DNA from: Neotabrizicola shimadae
GTDB taxonomy: Bacteria > Pseudomonadota > Alphaproteobacteria > Rhodobacterales > Rhodobacteraceae
Length of the DNA: 64,000 nucleotides
NCBI RefSeq assembly: GCF_019623905.1
Contig: NZ_CP069370.1
Span: 3,645,001 to 3,709,000 of the forward strand
Direction: 5' to 3'
Positions 19,925-29,506 of the stretch are shown here, one piece after another. Position 1 is the stretch's first letter. Each line of letters starts with the position of its first letter. The notes under the pieces are model-generated. The model was not told the DNA's origin, ran no database searches, and saw nothing but the letters and a program-made list of their open reading frames with translations. The translations under genes were made by a program, and so were the position numbers.

Positions 19925-20860
19925 ATGGCCGAGATCTTCGATCATACCGGTGCGCCGGTGAAACATGGACGGGCCCGGGTCAACGGCATTCGGATGCATT
20001 ACGTCACCGCGGGCCAGGGCGAGCCCCTGCTGCTGCTGCATGGCACGCCCAAGACCCACTTCTACTGGTACAAGCTGATCCCGCTGCTGACGCCGCATTT
20101 CACCGTGGTGGCGCCCGACCTGCGCGGCTTTGGCGACACCGACAAACCGCCGGCGGAAGAGGGCTATGACAGCCTGACCAACGCCAAGGATGTGGCCGCT
20201 CTGATGACGCACCTCGGCCACGACACCTTCCACCTGCATGGTGAGGACCGCGGCGCCGAATTCGCCTATGCCCTGGCCGCGACCGAACGCGCCCGCGTTC
20301 AGACTCTGTCCTTCTCTGAGATGCTACTTTCGGGTGAAGGCCTGGAAGAATGGTCGAACTTCACGCCCTCCAACATCTCGTCGCAGTTCGACCTGCGCGG
20401 CGTCTGGGTTTGGCACATTCCATTCTTCTGGATCCCCCACCTGCCGGAAATGCTGATCACCAGGCGTGAGCGCGAATTCTGGGAATTCTGGATCAAGGCC
20501 GAAACCTGGAACCCGAACGCCATCACCAACGAGGCGATCGACGAATGGATCGCCCGGCTCTCGGCCCCTGGTGGCCTGCGTGGCTGTCTGGAAACCTATC
20601 GCGCCGGCCTGAAGAACGCCCGGATCAATGCCGAGCTGAAGAAGGTGAAGCTCAGCCTGCCGATCCTGACCATCGGCGCGCCGGAATTCTTCGGCGAGCT
20701 GGTGAAGGGCCAGATGGAGAAGGTGGCCCTTGGCGTCGAACGGTCGGAAGTCTTCCAGGAATGCGGCCATAGCCTGGCCCTAGAAGCCCCCGAGCGCCTG
20801 GCGCAGACGCTCCGCGAATTCATGCTGAACCGCAGCACGGCCGCCGTCGCGGCCCGCTGA
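19925..20860 (+). CDS. Alpha/beta hydrolase, epoxide hydrolase/haloacid dehalogenase-like
   Basis: A 311-residue cytoplasmic alpha/beta hydrolase. The oxyanion-hole motif is LLLHGTPKTH, and the nucleophile elbow is HGEDRGAEFA, where Asp is the expected nucleophile as in epoxide hydrolases and haloacetate dehalogenases. The late His lies in ECGHSLALEAPE. The start at 19925 has AGGAGG upstream. It begins the second transport operon. The real substrate is unknown; an epoxide, ester or lactone is possible. Confidence 0.82.
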   Translation: MAEIFDHTGAPVKHGRARVNGIRMHYVTAGQGEPLLLLHGTPKTHFYWYKLIPLLTPHFTVVAPDLRGFGDTDKPPAEEGYDSLTNAKDVAALMTHLGHDTFHLHGEDRGAEFAYALAATERARVQTLSFSEMLLSGEGLEEWSNFTPSNISSQFDLRGVWVWHIPFFWIPHLPEMLITRREREFWEFWIKAETWNPNAITNEAIDEWIARLSAPGGLRGCLETYRAGLKNARINAELKKVKLSLPILTIGAPEFFGELVKGQMEKVALGVERSEVFQECGHSLALEAPERLAQTLREFMLNRSTAAVAAR

Positions 20861-20950
20861 TCCTGCCCGCCTGAACCCTGAACCAAAACGCCTTGGCGAG
20901 CCCGTCCTGCGGGCGGTCTCGTCACAACCAAATCCAAGGAGGAGACCCAG

Positions 20951-22120
20951 ATGAAGACCCTGAAGCTAACCACCGCCGCGCTTGCCCTGTCCGTGGCCTT
21001 CGTGCCCGGCCTGGCGCTGGCCGAGATTGCCGCCGACATCCAGCACCCGCTGTGGTACACCGAGCCCTCGGCCAAGACGATGGAAATTGCCGCGATGGAC
21101 AGCATCGACGGCGTGGTCGTGTCGGACGGCCAGCGCGGCGAGCCGGGCTTCCCCGCTGCCGACCTCAAGCTGACGGACGAGCAGATCGAAAAGGTCCGCG
21201 CCGGCAAGTTCACCGTCGCGATCTCGATGGGGTGGCTGGGCGACGACTGGGCCAGCCAGCAGCTGATCGGCCTGAAGGAAACCTTCGAAAAGCTGGGCAT
21301 CGAGGTCGTCGCGGAAACCAACGCGAACTGGGATGACGCCAAGCAGATCGCCGACCTGGAAACCATCGCGGTGCTGAAGCCCGACCTGCTGGTGTCGATC
21401 CCGCTGAACGGCCAGACCACGGCCCAGGCCTACAAGGCGATCGAGGAAGCCGGCACCAAGGTCGTCTTCATCGACCAGGCCGTCGAGGGCATGAACCCCG
21501 GCGAAGACTACGCCGCGATCATCTCGTCCGACAACCTGGCACTTGGCATGTACCTGGCCGACGCGCTGGCGGAATCGCTGGGCGGCAAGGGCGACGTGGC
21601 GGCGATGTACTTCGCCAATGACTTCTACGTCACCAACCTGCGCTACGAGGGCTTCATCGCCCGCGTGATGGCCAAGTACCCCGACATCAATGTCGTGGCG
21701 GCCGTGGGCCACAACAACCCGAACAAGGGCCAGGAAGTCGCCGACGGCGTGCTGGCGCGCTATCCGACGCTGAACGGGATGTATGCCTCGTGGTCGATCC
21801 CGGCGATGGGTGCCGTGACCTCGGCCACCGTCGCGGGCCGCACTCCGGACGACTTCAAGATCGTCAACGAGAACTTCGACCAGATCGTCGCGCTGAACAT
21901 GGCGCAGGACGGCTTCATCGCCGGCATCTCCTCGCAGCGTCCCTATGACCAGGGCGTGGCCGAGGCGACGGTGGGCGCGCTGGCGCTTCTGGGCGAGGAA
22001 ACCCCGTCCTATGTCGTGGTGCCGCCGCTGAAGGTGACCCGCGCCAACCTGCCGGACGCCTACAAGACGATCTACCGGATCGACCTGCCGACCGAGATGA
22101 CCGAAGCGCTTTCGCAATAA
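20951..22120 (+). CDS. Sugar ABC transporter periplasmic binding protein, second system
   Basis: This 389-residue exported protein has a clear signal peptide (LKLTTAALALSVAFVPGLALA). The mature protein is an RbsB-like two-domain receptor: FTVAISMGWLGDDWASQQ starts domain 1, and GDVAAMYFANDFYVTNLRYEG starts domain 2. It is preceded by AAGGAGGAG. It carries about 40 extra residues between the signal peptide and the first strand compared with RbsB. Ligand unknown. Confidence 0.88.
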   Translation: MKTLKLTTAALALSVAFVPGLALAEIAADIQHPLWYTEPSAKTMEIAAMDSIDGVVVSDGQRGEPGFPAADLKLTDEQIEKVRAGKFTVAISMGWLGDDWASQQLIGLKETFEKLGIEVVAETNANWDDAKQIADLETIAVLKPDLLVSIPLNGQTTAQAYKAIEEAGTKVVFIDQAVEGMNPGEDYAAIISSDNLALGMYLADALAESLGGKGDVAAMYFANDFYVTNLRYEGFIARVMAKYPDINVVAAVGHNNPNKGQEVADGVLARYPTLNGMYASWSIPAMGAVTSATVAGRTPDDFKIVNENFDQIVALNMAQDGFIAGISSQRPYDQGVAEATVGALALLGEETPSYVVVPPLKVTRANLPDAYKTIYRIDLPTEMTEALSQ

Positions 22121-22199
22121 GCGAAGCCTCCCCGGGTGCGCGGCCCGCTCCCTGCCGCGCGCCCGACCTTCCCGTTCTTCAACTCGCCCGAGGTCTGCC

Positions 22200-23729
22200 A
22201 TGTCCGCCCCCGCGTTCCTCGAAATGTCCGATATCCGGAAGAGCTTCGGCACGATCCCGGTGCTGCAGCGCGTGTCCTTCTCGCTGCGGAAGGGCGAGGT
22301 CCATGCCCTGATGGGCGGCAACGGGGCAGGCAAGTCCACGCTGATGAAGATCCTGACCGGGGTCTACACGAAGGACAGCGGCACCATCCGCATCGACGGC
22401 CAGCCCATCGACCTGCATGACACCTCCGCCGCCGAGCGCGCCGGGATCGCGATGATCTTCCAGGAATTCTCGCTGGTCCCCACGCTGACGGTCGCCCAGA
22501 ACATCTGGCTGAAGCGCGAGCCGCGCCTCAGCGGCACCCCCTTCATCAACAATTCCGAGATGGTCCGCAGGTCTCGCGCCTTGCTGGAAGAACTGGGCGT
22601 CGACATCGACCCGGAAACCCCGGTCGGCAGCCTGTCGGTCGGCTTCATGCAGATCGTGGAAATCGCCAAGGCGCTGTCCAAGAACGCCCGGATCCTGGTG
22701 ATGGACGAGCCGACCTCGTCCCTGTCCGAGGCCGAGACCGAGGCGCTGTTCGACCTGGTGGCCAAGCTCAAGCGGTCCGGCATCTCAATCGTCTACATCT
22801 CGCACCGCATGGCCGAGATCCTGACGATCTGCGACCGCGTCACCGTCATGCGCGACGGCCAGACCGTGCTGACCGATGATTGCGCCGACATGACGGTCGA
22901 GCAGATCGTCGAGGCGATGCTGGGTCGCGGCAACACGGCCAGCTTCGAGTGGCATGACCGCGGGCCCCGTCCCGATGCCGCGCCGATCCTTCAGGTGCGC
23001 AACCTGCGCCTGCCCACGCGCGTCAACGATGTGACCTTCGACATCCGCCCCGGCGAAATCGTGGGCCTGGCCGGCCTGATGGGTTCGGGCCGCACCGAGA
23101 TTGCGGAAACCATCTTCGGCCGCCGCGCCCCGGTTTCGGGCGAGGTGATCTTCGCGGGCCAGCCGGTCCGCGGCCAGTTCGACGCCATCGACCGCGGCAT
23201 CGCGCTGGTGCCGGAAGACCGGCGCAAGATGGGCCTCGTCCTCGAACATTCGGTAAAGGATAACGTGCTTTTGCCGAACCTGGCCCGGTTCACCCGCAAC
23301 TTCCTAGTGCAGGACGCCGAGGCGCTGAAGACCGTCAACCGCACCATCCGCGACCTCTCGATCAAGACGGACGGCCCCGACAAGCTCGCCCGCCTCCTGT
23401 CGGGCGGCAACCAGCAGAAGATCGTCATCGGCAAGTGGCTGGCGCGTGACCCGCGCCTCCTCATCCTGGACGAGCCGACGATCGGCGTCGACATCGGCGC
23501 CAAGTCGGAAATCGTCGCCACCATCCGCGCCATGGCCGACCGCGGCATGGCCGTTCTGGTGATCTCTTCCGAGCTCGAAGAACTCATGGCGATCAGCGAC
23601 CGCATCCTTGTGCTGCATGCGGGCCGTATCGCGCAGAAAATGAACCGCCGCGACGTGGCGTCAGAGGAGGAACTCCACCATGCAATCCAAGGCCACCATA
23701 TCCAGCCGTCCCGCGTCGTTCATGCCTGA
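22200..23729 (+). CDS. Sugar ABC transporter ATPase, second system
   Basis: A 509-residue double-NBD ATPase of the RbsA/MglA type. The N-terminal Walker A is GGNGAGKST and Walker B is ILVMDEPTS. The C-terminal domain has the degenerate GLMGSGRTE loop, signature LSGGNQQK and LLILDEPTIGVDIGAK. Both Walker B glutamates are kept here, unlike in the first system. The 3' end overlaps the permease gene by 50 bp. Confidence 0.92.
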   Translation: MSAPAFLEMSDIRKSFGTIPVLQRVSFSLRKGEVHALMGGNGAGKSTLMKILTGVYTKDSGTIRIDGQPIDLHDTSAAERAGIAMIFQEFSLVPTLTVAQNIWLKREPRLSGTPFINNSEMVRRSRALLEELGVDIDPETPVGSLSVGFMQIVEIAKALSKNARILVMDEPTSSLSEAETEALFDLVAKLKRSGISIVYISHRMAEILTICDRVTVMRDGQTVLTDDCADMTVEQIVEAMLGRGNTASFEWHDRGPRPDAAPILQVRNLRLPTRVNDVTFDIRPGEIVGLAGLMGSGRTEIAETIFGRRAPVSGEVIFAGQPVRGQFDAIDRGIALVPEDRRKMGLVLEHSVKDNVLLPNLARFTRNFLVQDAEALKTVNRTIRDLSIKTDGPDKLARLLSGGNQQKIVIGKWLARDPRLLILDEPTIGVDIGAKSEIVATIRAMADRGMAVLVISSELEELMAISDRILVLHAGRIAQKMNRRDVASEEELHHAIQGHHIQPSRVVHA

Positions 23730-24654
23730 CTTCCAGTGGCGGAACTACGTCGTCTACATCTTCTTCGTCGCGGTCCTTGGCTTCTTTGCCGTGACCATCG
23801 GGGACAAGGGGTTCCTGACGATGATGAACCTCTTCAACATCGCCCGCACCACGGCGATGATCACAGTGATCGCTGTGGCGATGACCTTCGTCATCTCCTC
23901 GGGCGAGCTTGACCTTTCGGTCGGCTCCACCGCGGCTCTGGCGGCACTGACCGGGGCGCTGGTGATGCAGGCGGGCTTTGCCTGGCCGATCGCAGTGGTG
24001 GCGGCCATCGGCTCGGGGCTCGTCGTCGGCAGCCTGAACGGCTTCTTCGTGACGGTGATCGGCATCCCCTCCTTCCTGGTCACGCTGGGCATGATGCAAT
24101 TCGTGCGCGGTTTCGACATGCGGGTGACCTACACCAACCCGGTCTCGATCGCCGACAAGACCTTCAACGCGCTATTCGGCTCGGGCAAATTCTTCGGCAT
24201 CCCGTCGCTGCTGATCTGGTCCGTCGTCATCGCGCTGATCGGGCATATCGTCCTGAAATACACCGGTTTCGGCCGCGAGATCCTGGCGACCGGCGGCAAC
24301 CGGCAGGCCGCGGAATACTCGGGCGTCAAGACCCGCCGCGTGAAGTTCATGGTCTTCCTGCTCTCTGGCGCTGCTGCGGCGCTGGCCGGGCTCCTTTACT
24401 CGGGCATGATGCAGACCGCGCGCTTCAACTTTGGCGAAGGCGCCGAGCTGATGGCGATCGCCGCGGTGATCCTGGGCGGGACCAGCCTCTTCGGTGGCAA
24501 GGGCACGATCCTCGGTACCTTCGCCGGTTCGCTTCTGATCGGCACGATCAACAACGGCCTGATCATCATGGGCCTGGACGTGTCAGAACAGATGATGGTT
24601 GCGGGTGGCATCATCATCCTGGCGGTGGCCTTCGGCAAGAAGCCGGGCGCCTGA
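23680..24654 (+). CDS. ABC transporter permease, second system
   Basis: A 324-residue CUT2 permease with many transmembrane segments, the motif TFVISSGELDLSVGSTAAL and the coupling loop REILATGGNRQAAEYSGVKT. The start at 23680 was chosen because GAGGAGGAA lies just upstream, inside the ATPase gene; the ATG at 23722 would avoid most of that overlap. It is the only permease of this importer, so it presumably works as a homodimer. Confidence 0.9.
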   Translation: MQSKATISSRPASFMPDFQWRNYVVYIFFVAVLGFFAVTIGDKGFLTMMNLFNIARTTAMITVIAVAMTFVISSGELDLSVGSTAALAALTGALVMQAGFAWPIAVVAAIGSGLVVGSLNGFFVTVIGIPSFLVTLGMMQFVRGFDMRVTYTNPVSIADKTFNALFGSGKFFGIPSLLIWSVVIALIGHIVLKYTGFGREILATGGNRQAAEYSGVKTRRVKFMVFLLSGAAAALAGLLYSGMMQTARFNFGEGAELMAIAAVILGGTSLFGGKGTILGTFAGSLLIGTINNGLIIMGLDVSEQMMVAGGIIILAVAFGKKPGA

Positions 24655-24704
24655 GGAGGGGCGGATGCGCGCCGGCAACGGCGCGCGTCGGCGGACCGGG
24701 ATGG

Positions 24705-24734
24705 CAAGGGGGGCAGGTGCGACCTGCCCCCTTG
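24705..24734. terminator. Hairpin between convergent operons
   Basis: CAAGGGGGGCAGGT and ACCTGCCCCCTTG form a near-perfect 13-bp stem around a 3-nt loop. It lies between the last importer gene (plus strand) and the last gene of the minus-strand operon, and is suited to stop transcription from both sides, although the T-run is poor. Confidence 0.6.
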
Positions 24735-24754
24735 TTGCATTCTGACAGGTGCTT

Positions 24755-25360
24755 TCAGCCCAGCTTCTGCGCCTGGTGCGGGGCGGTCAGCGCGTGTTCC
24801 AGCCGGCAGCGAAAGCTGGCCGGCATCTGCCATTCCGGGTTCGCTCCGATGAACACGTCGAAGAAGCCCATCGCCGTGTCGGCATCCTGCCCCACGTTCT
24901 CGCGGAACGACCACCACTGGCGCAGGCTGAAGAAGTCGGGGGTCAGTTCCGTCGCGGCGTCGAACTCCTGCTCGATCACCGCGGCACGGACGTTCAGGCA
25001 GAACAGTGTGCAGGCAAAGCCCTCGGGCCAGAAGTATTCGGCCCGGTGCGTGTCGGCACCGGGCGGCAGGGGACCGGCCTTGACCGGCAGGTCGCGCAAC
25101 AGGTTGCGCAGCATCAGGGCCGAGACGAAATCGAAATAGGCGCGGCGGTGCGCGGGATCGGCGGGCTTCTGCGCCTCGACGTCGCGCAACCAGGCCACGA
25201 AGATCTGCGCCAGCGTGCGGTCATCCACGGTGAACGCGACTCCGGTCTCGGCCGTCAGCTCGTTCAGCTGGCGGGCAAAGGCATCGCGGAACCAGCGCAG
25301 CCGGCGGATCGCCACGCGCAGGGGCTCGGTCGTGGCGGGCAGGGGCAGGGCGTCAGACAT
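24755..25360 (-). CDS. Hypothetical protein, 201 residues
   Basis: A soluble helical protein I do not recognise. It contains an aromatic-rich central part (AEYFWPEGFACTLFCLNVRAAVIEQ) and a second block (DFFSLRQWWSFRENVGQDADTAMGFFDVFIG). The start at 25360 overlaps the upstream gene by 8 bp, so the two are translated together. It is the last gene of the DRL/acetoin-dehydrogenase-type operon. Confidence 0.65.
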   Translation of the reverse strand: MSDALPLPATTEPLRVAIRRLRWFRDAFARQLNELTAETGVAFTVDDRTLAQIFVAWLRDVEAQKPADPAHRRAYFDFVSALMLRNLLRDLPVKAGPLPPGADTHRAEYFWPEGFACTLFCLNVRAAVIEQEFDAATELTPDFFSLRQWWSFRENVGQDADTAMGFFDVFIGANPEWQMPASFRCRLEHALTAPHQAQKLG

Positions 25361-26039
25361 GGGACCGGAACTCGTCGAACAGCCGGGCGATGGTCTCGGC
25401 ATCCGTTGCCCCGGCCAGCTCGGCCCGCAGCGCCAGCGCCAGATCGGTCGCGGCCGGCACCAGCAAGCGGAAGCCCGCGGCATCGGAAAGCATCGCCAGC
25501 AGCACGGCGAACACCGCGATCCGGCCGGCCTCCGGTGCGGGAAGCGCGCTTCCCTCGGGCCAGATCGCATCGCGCAGCACGCGGTGGACCAGCACCGCAT
25601 CGAACAGGCGGGCGGCCGTCGCGCAGTCGTTGGCGGCATGGTCCATGCGCGCCACGTCGGCCCAGGCGGCCCGCGCCGCGGCTTCGCTGACAAGACAGCT
25701 TTCCGCGCCCAGATGCGCCAGGGCGGCGCGCAGCCCGTCATAGCAGGCGGCGGCGAAATGCGCCCCCGCGGTGGCATCCCCGGCGGCCAGATCGGGCGGG
25801 GCGTCGTCGTCCATGAGGGCGTGGGCCAGCGCCGACACGCCTTTGCCCGCCTCTTCGCCCAGCTTCAGGACCGAGGCCAGCGCACCGTCCGCGATCCTTG
25901 CGGCGGGATCGGGCAGGGCATCCAGCGGCAGGCTGCGGCGCAGCGTCCGCGTGCCGCTTTCCGCGACAAAGCGCAGCGAGCGAGCCACGTCGCGCAACGG
26001 CGCGGCATCGGGCAGGGGAATCGGGGAACGGGGTCGCAT
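25353..26039 (-). CDS. Hypothetical protein, 228 residues
   Basis: An alanine-rich helical protein with no signal peptide and no recognised domain. The features are mostly amphipathic helices, e.g. AHFAAACYDGLRAALAHLG and AGRIAVFAVLLAMLSDAAGF. It overlaps the next gene by 8 bp and follows the E2 gene by 92 bp. The pair may assist the dehydrogenase complex or the uptake pathway; nothing in the sequence settles this. Confidence 0.65.
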   Translation of the reverse strand: MRPRSPIPLPDAAPLRDVARSLRFVAESGTRTLRRSLPLDALPDPAARIADGALASVLKLGEEAGKGVSALAHALMDDDAPPDLAAGDATAGAHFAAACYDGLRAALAHLGAESCLVSEAAARAAWADVARMDHAANDCATAARLFDAVLVHRVLRDAIWPEGSALPAPEAGRIAVFAVLLAMLSDAAGFRLLVPAATDLALALRAELAGATDAETIARLFDEFRSHV

Positions 26040-26131
26040 GGGGGCCTCCTCGCATCCAGTCTAGCACCGCTTGCCGTCAGGGTCAGGACCGGCAAGCGCG
26101 AAACCCCGGGGCCGGCCCGGGGGTTCTGGTC

Positions 26132-27481
26132 TCAGGTTCTGACGTGGCGCCCGATCAGGGCCGCCACCGCCTCGGGGTCCTCGATGTGGGGGATGTGTCC
26201 CACCCCCCGCATCAGGTGCAGCGCCACCTCGCCCGGCGCGGCAAGCGCCTGTTTCCACGGCAGGATATGGTCGTCGCGGCCCCAGATCATCATCGTGGGG
26301 GCGCTGACGCGCTCCAGCGCGGCGGTCAGGTCGAAGGCCTGCACGCCATCGGGGAAGATTGCGTGCGCCAGGTCCTGCTGCGCGGCGCGCAGCGCGGGGT
26401 CCAGCCGGGCCAGCATCGCCGCCTTGGCGAAGTCGTGGCTGATGCCATCGGGCCGCGCCGTCAGCCGCTTCAGCCAGGGCGCCAGGCTGTCCGCGCTGGA
26501 GGCGCGGGCGATGCCGTTCAGCGCATCGCCGTCGATCTCGGGCCCAAGGCCCGCCGGGGCGATCAGGCTGAGGGTGCGGATCTGGCGGGGCCGCACATCG
26601 GCCAGCGCCAGCGCCAGCGCGCCGCCGAGCGAATGGCCCAGCAAATGCACCGGACCTTCCGCCACGCGGTCGAAGGCCCGCAGCAGCTCCTTCGCCAGCT
26701 CGGCAAAGCTGCCGACCGGACGCAGCGGCGAACGTCCGTGCGAGGGAAGGTCGATGCGGACCAGCGGTAGGTCGCGCGGCAGGGCGCGTTCCAGCGGCGT
26801 CCAGCCGGTGGCGTCGGCGGCAAAGCCATGCACCAGGACCAGCGGCGTGCCGGTGCCCTTGCGGGTGGTGACATGCAGATCCCCCGGCTGTGCCGTCCAG
26901 ACGAAGGGCGCGGCAGGTTCGGGCGCGGGCTGCGGGGCCGGGGAGGCCGGGAGGATCGCCGGGGGTTCCGGCACTTCGGCCAGGCGCTTCAGCGCGGCCT
27001 CGACATCGGCGCGCTGGATGCGACCGCGCGGGCCGGTTCCGGCTAAGGCGCCCAGGTCCAGCCCGCCCTCGCGGGCCAGCCGCCGGGCAACCGGCGTGGC
27101 GCGGGGGGTGCTGTAATCGGCCGGCAGGGCCTCGGGAACGGCCGTTTCGGCCGCTACGGCGGCTGCGGCTTCCAGCACCGGCACAGGCGCCTCGGCCGCG
27201 ACGGCCGGGGCCGCCTGCACCGGCGAGGCGCCGACCGCCTCGCCCTCGGCGTAAAGGAAGGCCACGGGCGCGCCCACGGCCACCGTCTCGCCGGGATGCG
27301 CGAGGATGTGGTGCAGCCGCCCTGTTGCCGGGGCCTCCACCTCCATCGCCGCCTTGTCGGTTTCGATGTCGAAGAGCGCCGCGCCCTTCTTCACCAGTTC
27401 GCCCTCGGCCACATGCCACACCGCCAGCTTGCCGCTGGCCATGTCCATGTCGACCTTGGGCATGATGACTTCGACGGGCAT
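26132..27481 (-). CDS. acoC: Acetoin dehydrogenase-type E2 (lipoyl + E3-binding + alpha/beta hydrolase)
   Basis: A 449-residue protein with three parts. An N-terminal lipoyl domain has the lipoylated Lys in DIETDKAAMEVEAP. A peripheral-subunit-binding motif near residues 125-165 reads ATPVARRLAREGGLDLG then GTGPRGRIQRADVE. From about residue 200 an alpha/beta-hydrolase acyltransferase domain has LVLVHGFAADATGW and GHSLGGALAL. That architecture is diagnostic of acetoin dehydrogenase E2 (AcoC) rather than pyruvate dehydrogenase E2, which has a chloramphenicol-acetyltransferase-type core. It follows the E1 beta gene with one base between stop and start. Confidence 0.88.
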   Translation of the reverse strand: MPVEVIMPKVDMDMASGKLAVWHVAEGELVKKGAALFDIETDKAAMEVEAPATGRLHHILAHPGETVAVGAPVAFLYAEGEAVGASPVQAAPAVAAEAPVPVLEAAAAVAAETAVPEALPADYSTPRATPVARRLAREGGLDLGALAGTGPRGRIQRADVEAALKRLAEVPEPPAILPASPAPQPAPEPAAPFVWTAQPGDLHVTTRKGTGTPLVLVHGFAADATGWTPLERALPRDLPLVRIDLPSHGRSPLRPVGSFAELAKELLRAFDRVAEGPVHLLGHSLGGALALALADVRPRQIRTLSLIAPAGLGPEIDGDALNGIARASSADSLAPWLKRLTARPDGISHDFAKAAMLARLDPALRAAQQDLAHAIFPDGVQAFDLTAALERVSAPTMMIWGRDDHILPWKQALAAPGEVALHLMRGVGHIPHIEDPEAVAALIGRHVRT

Positions 27482-27482
27482 C

Positions 27483-28502
27483 TCAGACCTCGCCCTTCGC
27501 CAGTTGCCGGGCCACCCGCTCGATGTCGGGCGATTGCGGCACGGCGGCGCGTTCCAGGTCGGGGTTGTAAGGGATCGGGGCCTCGGCCCCGCCCAGACGC
27601 TGGATCGGGGCGTCGAGGTAATCGAAGGCCTCGCTTTCCGCGATCAGCGCGCTGATTTCGGCACCCATGCCCAGAGTCTTCACCCCCTCATAGACGCAAA
27701 GCAGCCGTCCGGTCTTCTTGACCGATGCGATGATCGTCGCATGGTCCAGCGGGCGGACAGTTCGCAGGTCGATCACCTCGGCCTCGATGCCCTCCTTGGC
27801 AAGCCTCGCCGCCGCGTCCAGCGCGCGGTGCACCATGATGGCTGAGGCCACGATGGTCAGGTCCTTGCCCGGCCGCACCACGGCGGCCTTGCCGATGGGC
27901 GTGGTGTACCAGCCATCGGGCACCAGACCCTTCATCTTGTAAAGAAGCTTGTGTTCGAACACGATCACCGGATCGGGGTCTTCCAGCGCCGCCAGCAACA
28001 TGCCCTTCGCCTCGGCCGGGGTCGAGGGTTGCACCACCTTCAGCCCCGGCACATGGCCGAACCAGGCCTCGAAGGACTGCGAGTGCTGTGCCGCCGCCCC
28101 GGTGCCCGAGCCAGAAGGCATGCGGAACACCACCGGCACCTGCGCCTCGCCGCCCAGCATGTAGCGCAGTTTCGCGGCCTGGTTGACGATCTGCTCCATC
28201 GCGAGCGCGGCAAAGTCGCTGAACTGGAATTCGAAGATCGGCTTCAGGCCGGTCAGCGCCGCGCCCACGGCGACACCCGCGCCGCCCAATTCGGAAATCG
28301 GCGTGTCCATCACCCGGTCCGGGCCGAAGCGGTCGATCAGGTCGCCGGTCACCTGGAAGGCGCCGCCATAGGTGCCGATGTCCTCGCCCATCAGCACGAC
28401 CGCGGGATCACGTTGCAGGGCCAGGGCCATCGCCTCGCGGATCGCCTCGGCATAGCTCATCTCGCGGGTCTGCACTTCCGCGATGGGGGTCTGGGCGTTC
28501 AT
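27483..28502 (-). CDS. acoB: 2-oxo acid/acetoin dehydrogenase E1 beta subunit
   Basis: A 339-residue transketolase-like beta subunit that binds thiamine diphosphate together with E1 alpha. Typical segments are [35 protein letters not shown], the dimer segment [18 protein letters not shown], and the C-terminal domain [20 protein letters not shown]. The start at 28502 overlaps the E1 alpha stop by 4 bp (ATGA). In acetoin dehydrogenases this subunit helps cleave an acyloin to an acetyl group and an aldehyde. Confidence 0.9.
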   Translation of the reverse strand: MNAQTPIAEVQTREMSYAEAIREAMALALQRDPAVVLMGEDIGTYGGAFQVTGDLIDRFGPDRVMDTPISELGGAGVAVGAALTGLKPIFEFQFSDFAALAMEQIVNQAAKLRYMLGGEAQVPVVFRMPSGSGTGAAAQHSQSFEAWFGHVPGLKVVQPSTPAEAKGMLLAALEDPDPVIVFEHKLLYKMKGLVPDGWYTTPIGKAAVVRPGKDLTIVASAIMVHRALDAAARLAKEGIEAEVIDLRTVRPLDHATIIASVKKTGRLLCVYEGVKTLGMGAEISALIAESEAFDYLDAPIQRLGGAEAPIPYNPDLERAAVPQSPDIERVARQLAKGEV

Positions 28503-29506
28503 GCCGCTTCCTCCGCATGGACGAATTTCGTGACATCGGTGATGGCCGGGGCCGGGCTTGCCCGGGCAAACTCCACGCCATCCGCCACCGCCTGCTTGGC
28601 CGCCGCCTCGATGGCCTCGGCCCCCTCGGCATCCAGGATGCCATGCGCGATCAGCTCGTCGCGGAACCGAGCGATCGGGTCGCGCGACATCCATTCCTCG
28701 ATCTCGTCCTTGGTGCGATAGCGGTTGCGGTCCGACTTGGAATGGCCGCGCCAGCGGTAGGTCAGGTTCTCCACCAGGCTCGGCCCGTCGCCAGCCCGCG
28801 CCCGGGCGATGGCCTCGTGCAGCGCCCCGGCCACCGCCGAGAAATCGTTGCCGTCCACCGTCATGCCCGGCATGGCATAGGCCGCCGCGCGTTCCGCGAT
28901 GTTCTTCACCGCCGTGGCATAGGTGGCGGGCGTCGACATGCCGTAGCGGTTGTTCTCGCAGACGAAGATCACCGGCAGCTTCCAGATCGCCGCCATGTTC
29001 AATGCCTCGTGGAAGGCGCCCTCGTTATTGGCGCCGTCGCCGAAGAAGCAGATCGTCACGTCATCGCGCCCCAGCCGCTTGGCCGTCAGCGCCGCGCCCA
29101 CCGCGATGGGCAGGCCGCCGCCGACGATGCCGTTCGCGCCCAGGTTGCCGGTCTTCACATCCGCGATGTGCATCGACCCGCCGCGGCCGTGGCAATAGCC
29201 GGTTTCCTTGCCGAAGAACTCGGCGAACATCCGCCCCACATCCGCGCCCTTGGCGATGCAATGGCCGTGGCCGCGGTGGGTGGAGGTGATCTTGTCGGCG
29301 TCGGTCAGTTCCATGCAGGTGGCGACCGCCGATGCTTCCTGCCCGATCGACAGGTGCATCGTGCCGTGAATCAGCCCGCGCATATAGCTTTCTTCCGCCC
29401 CCTCCTCGAACAGCCGGATCAGGTGCATCTTGCGCAGCGCCTCTTTCAGCTGATCCGGTGAGAACTGCCGGATCGCGAAGGGGATGTTTTCCTGGGTGTC
29501 GCGCAT
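28499..29506 (-). CDS. acoA: 2-oxo acid/acetoin dehydrogenase E1 alpha subunit
   Basis: A 335-residue thiamine-diphosphate enzyme subunit. The ThDP motif runs from [19 protein letters not shown] to VIFVCENN, and the phosphorylation-loop region is [15 protein letters not shown]. The N-terminal helix is [20 protein letters not shown]. The start at 29506 overlaps the stop of the SAF-domain oxidoreductase (TGATG), tying the two together. No E3 (dihydrolipoyl dehydrogenase) gene is in the window, so E3 must come from elsewhere in the genome. Confidence 0.9.
   Translation of the reverse strand: MRDTQENIPFAIRQFSPDQLKEALRKMHLIRLFEEGAEESYMRGLIHGTMHLSIGQEASAVATCMELTDADKITSTHRGHGHCIAKGADVGRMFAEFFGKETGYCHGRGGSMHIADVKTGNLGANGIVGGGLPIAVGAALTAKRLGRDDVTICFFGDGANNEGAFHEALNMAAIWKLPVIFVCENNRYGMSTPATYATAVKNIAERAAAYAMPGMTVDGNDFSAVAGALHEAIARARAGDGPSLVENLTYRWRGHSKSDRNRYRTKDEIEEWMSRDPIARFRDELIAHGILDAEGAEAIEAAAKQAVADGVEFARASPAPAITDVTKFVHAEEAA

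Noticed and set aside
20966-22339. A 457-codon minus-strand frame opposite the second binding protein
   Set aside because: Antisense shadow of a gene with signal peptide, ribosome binding site and family match.
26132-29506. Reading the E1/E2 genes as the housekeeping pyruvate dehydrogenase complex
   Set aside because: The E2 ends in an alpha/beta hydrolase domain rather than the chloramphenicol-acetyltransferase-type core, and the operon has no E3 but has a COG4091 enzyme; acetoin-dehydrogenase type fits better.
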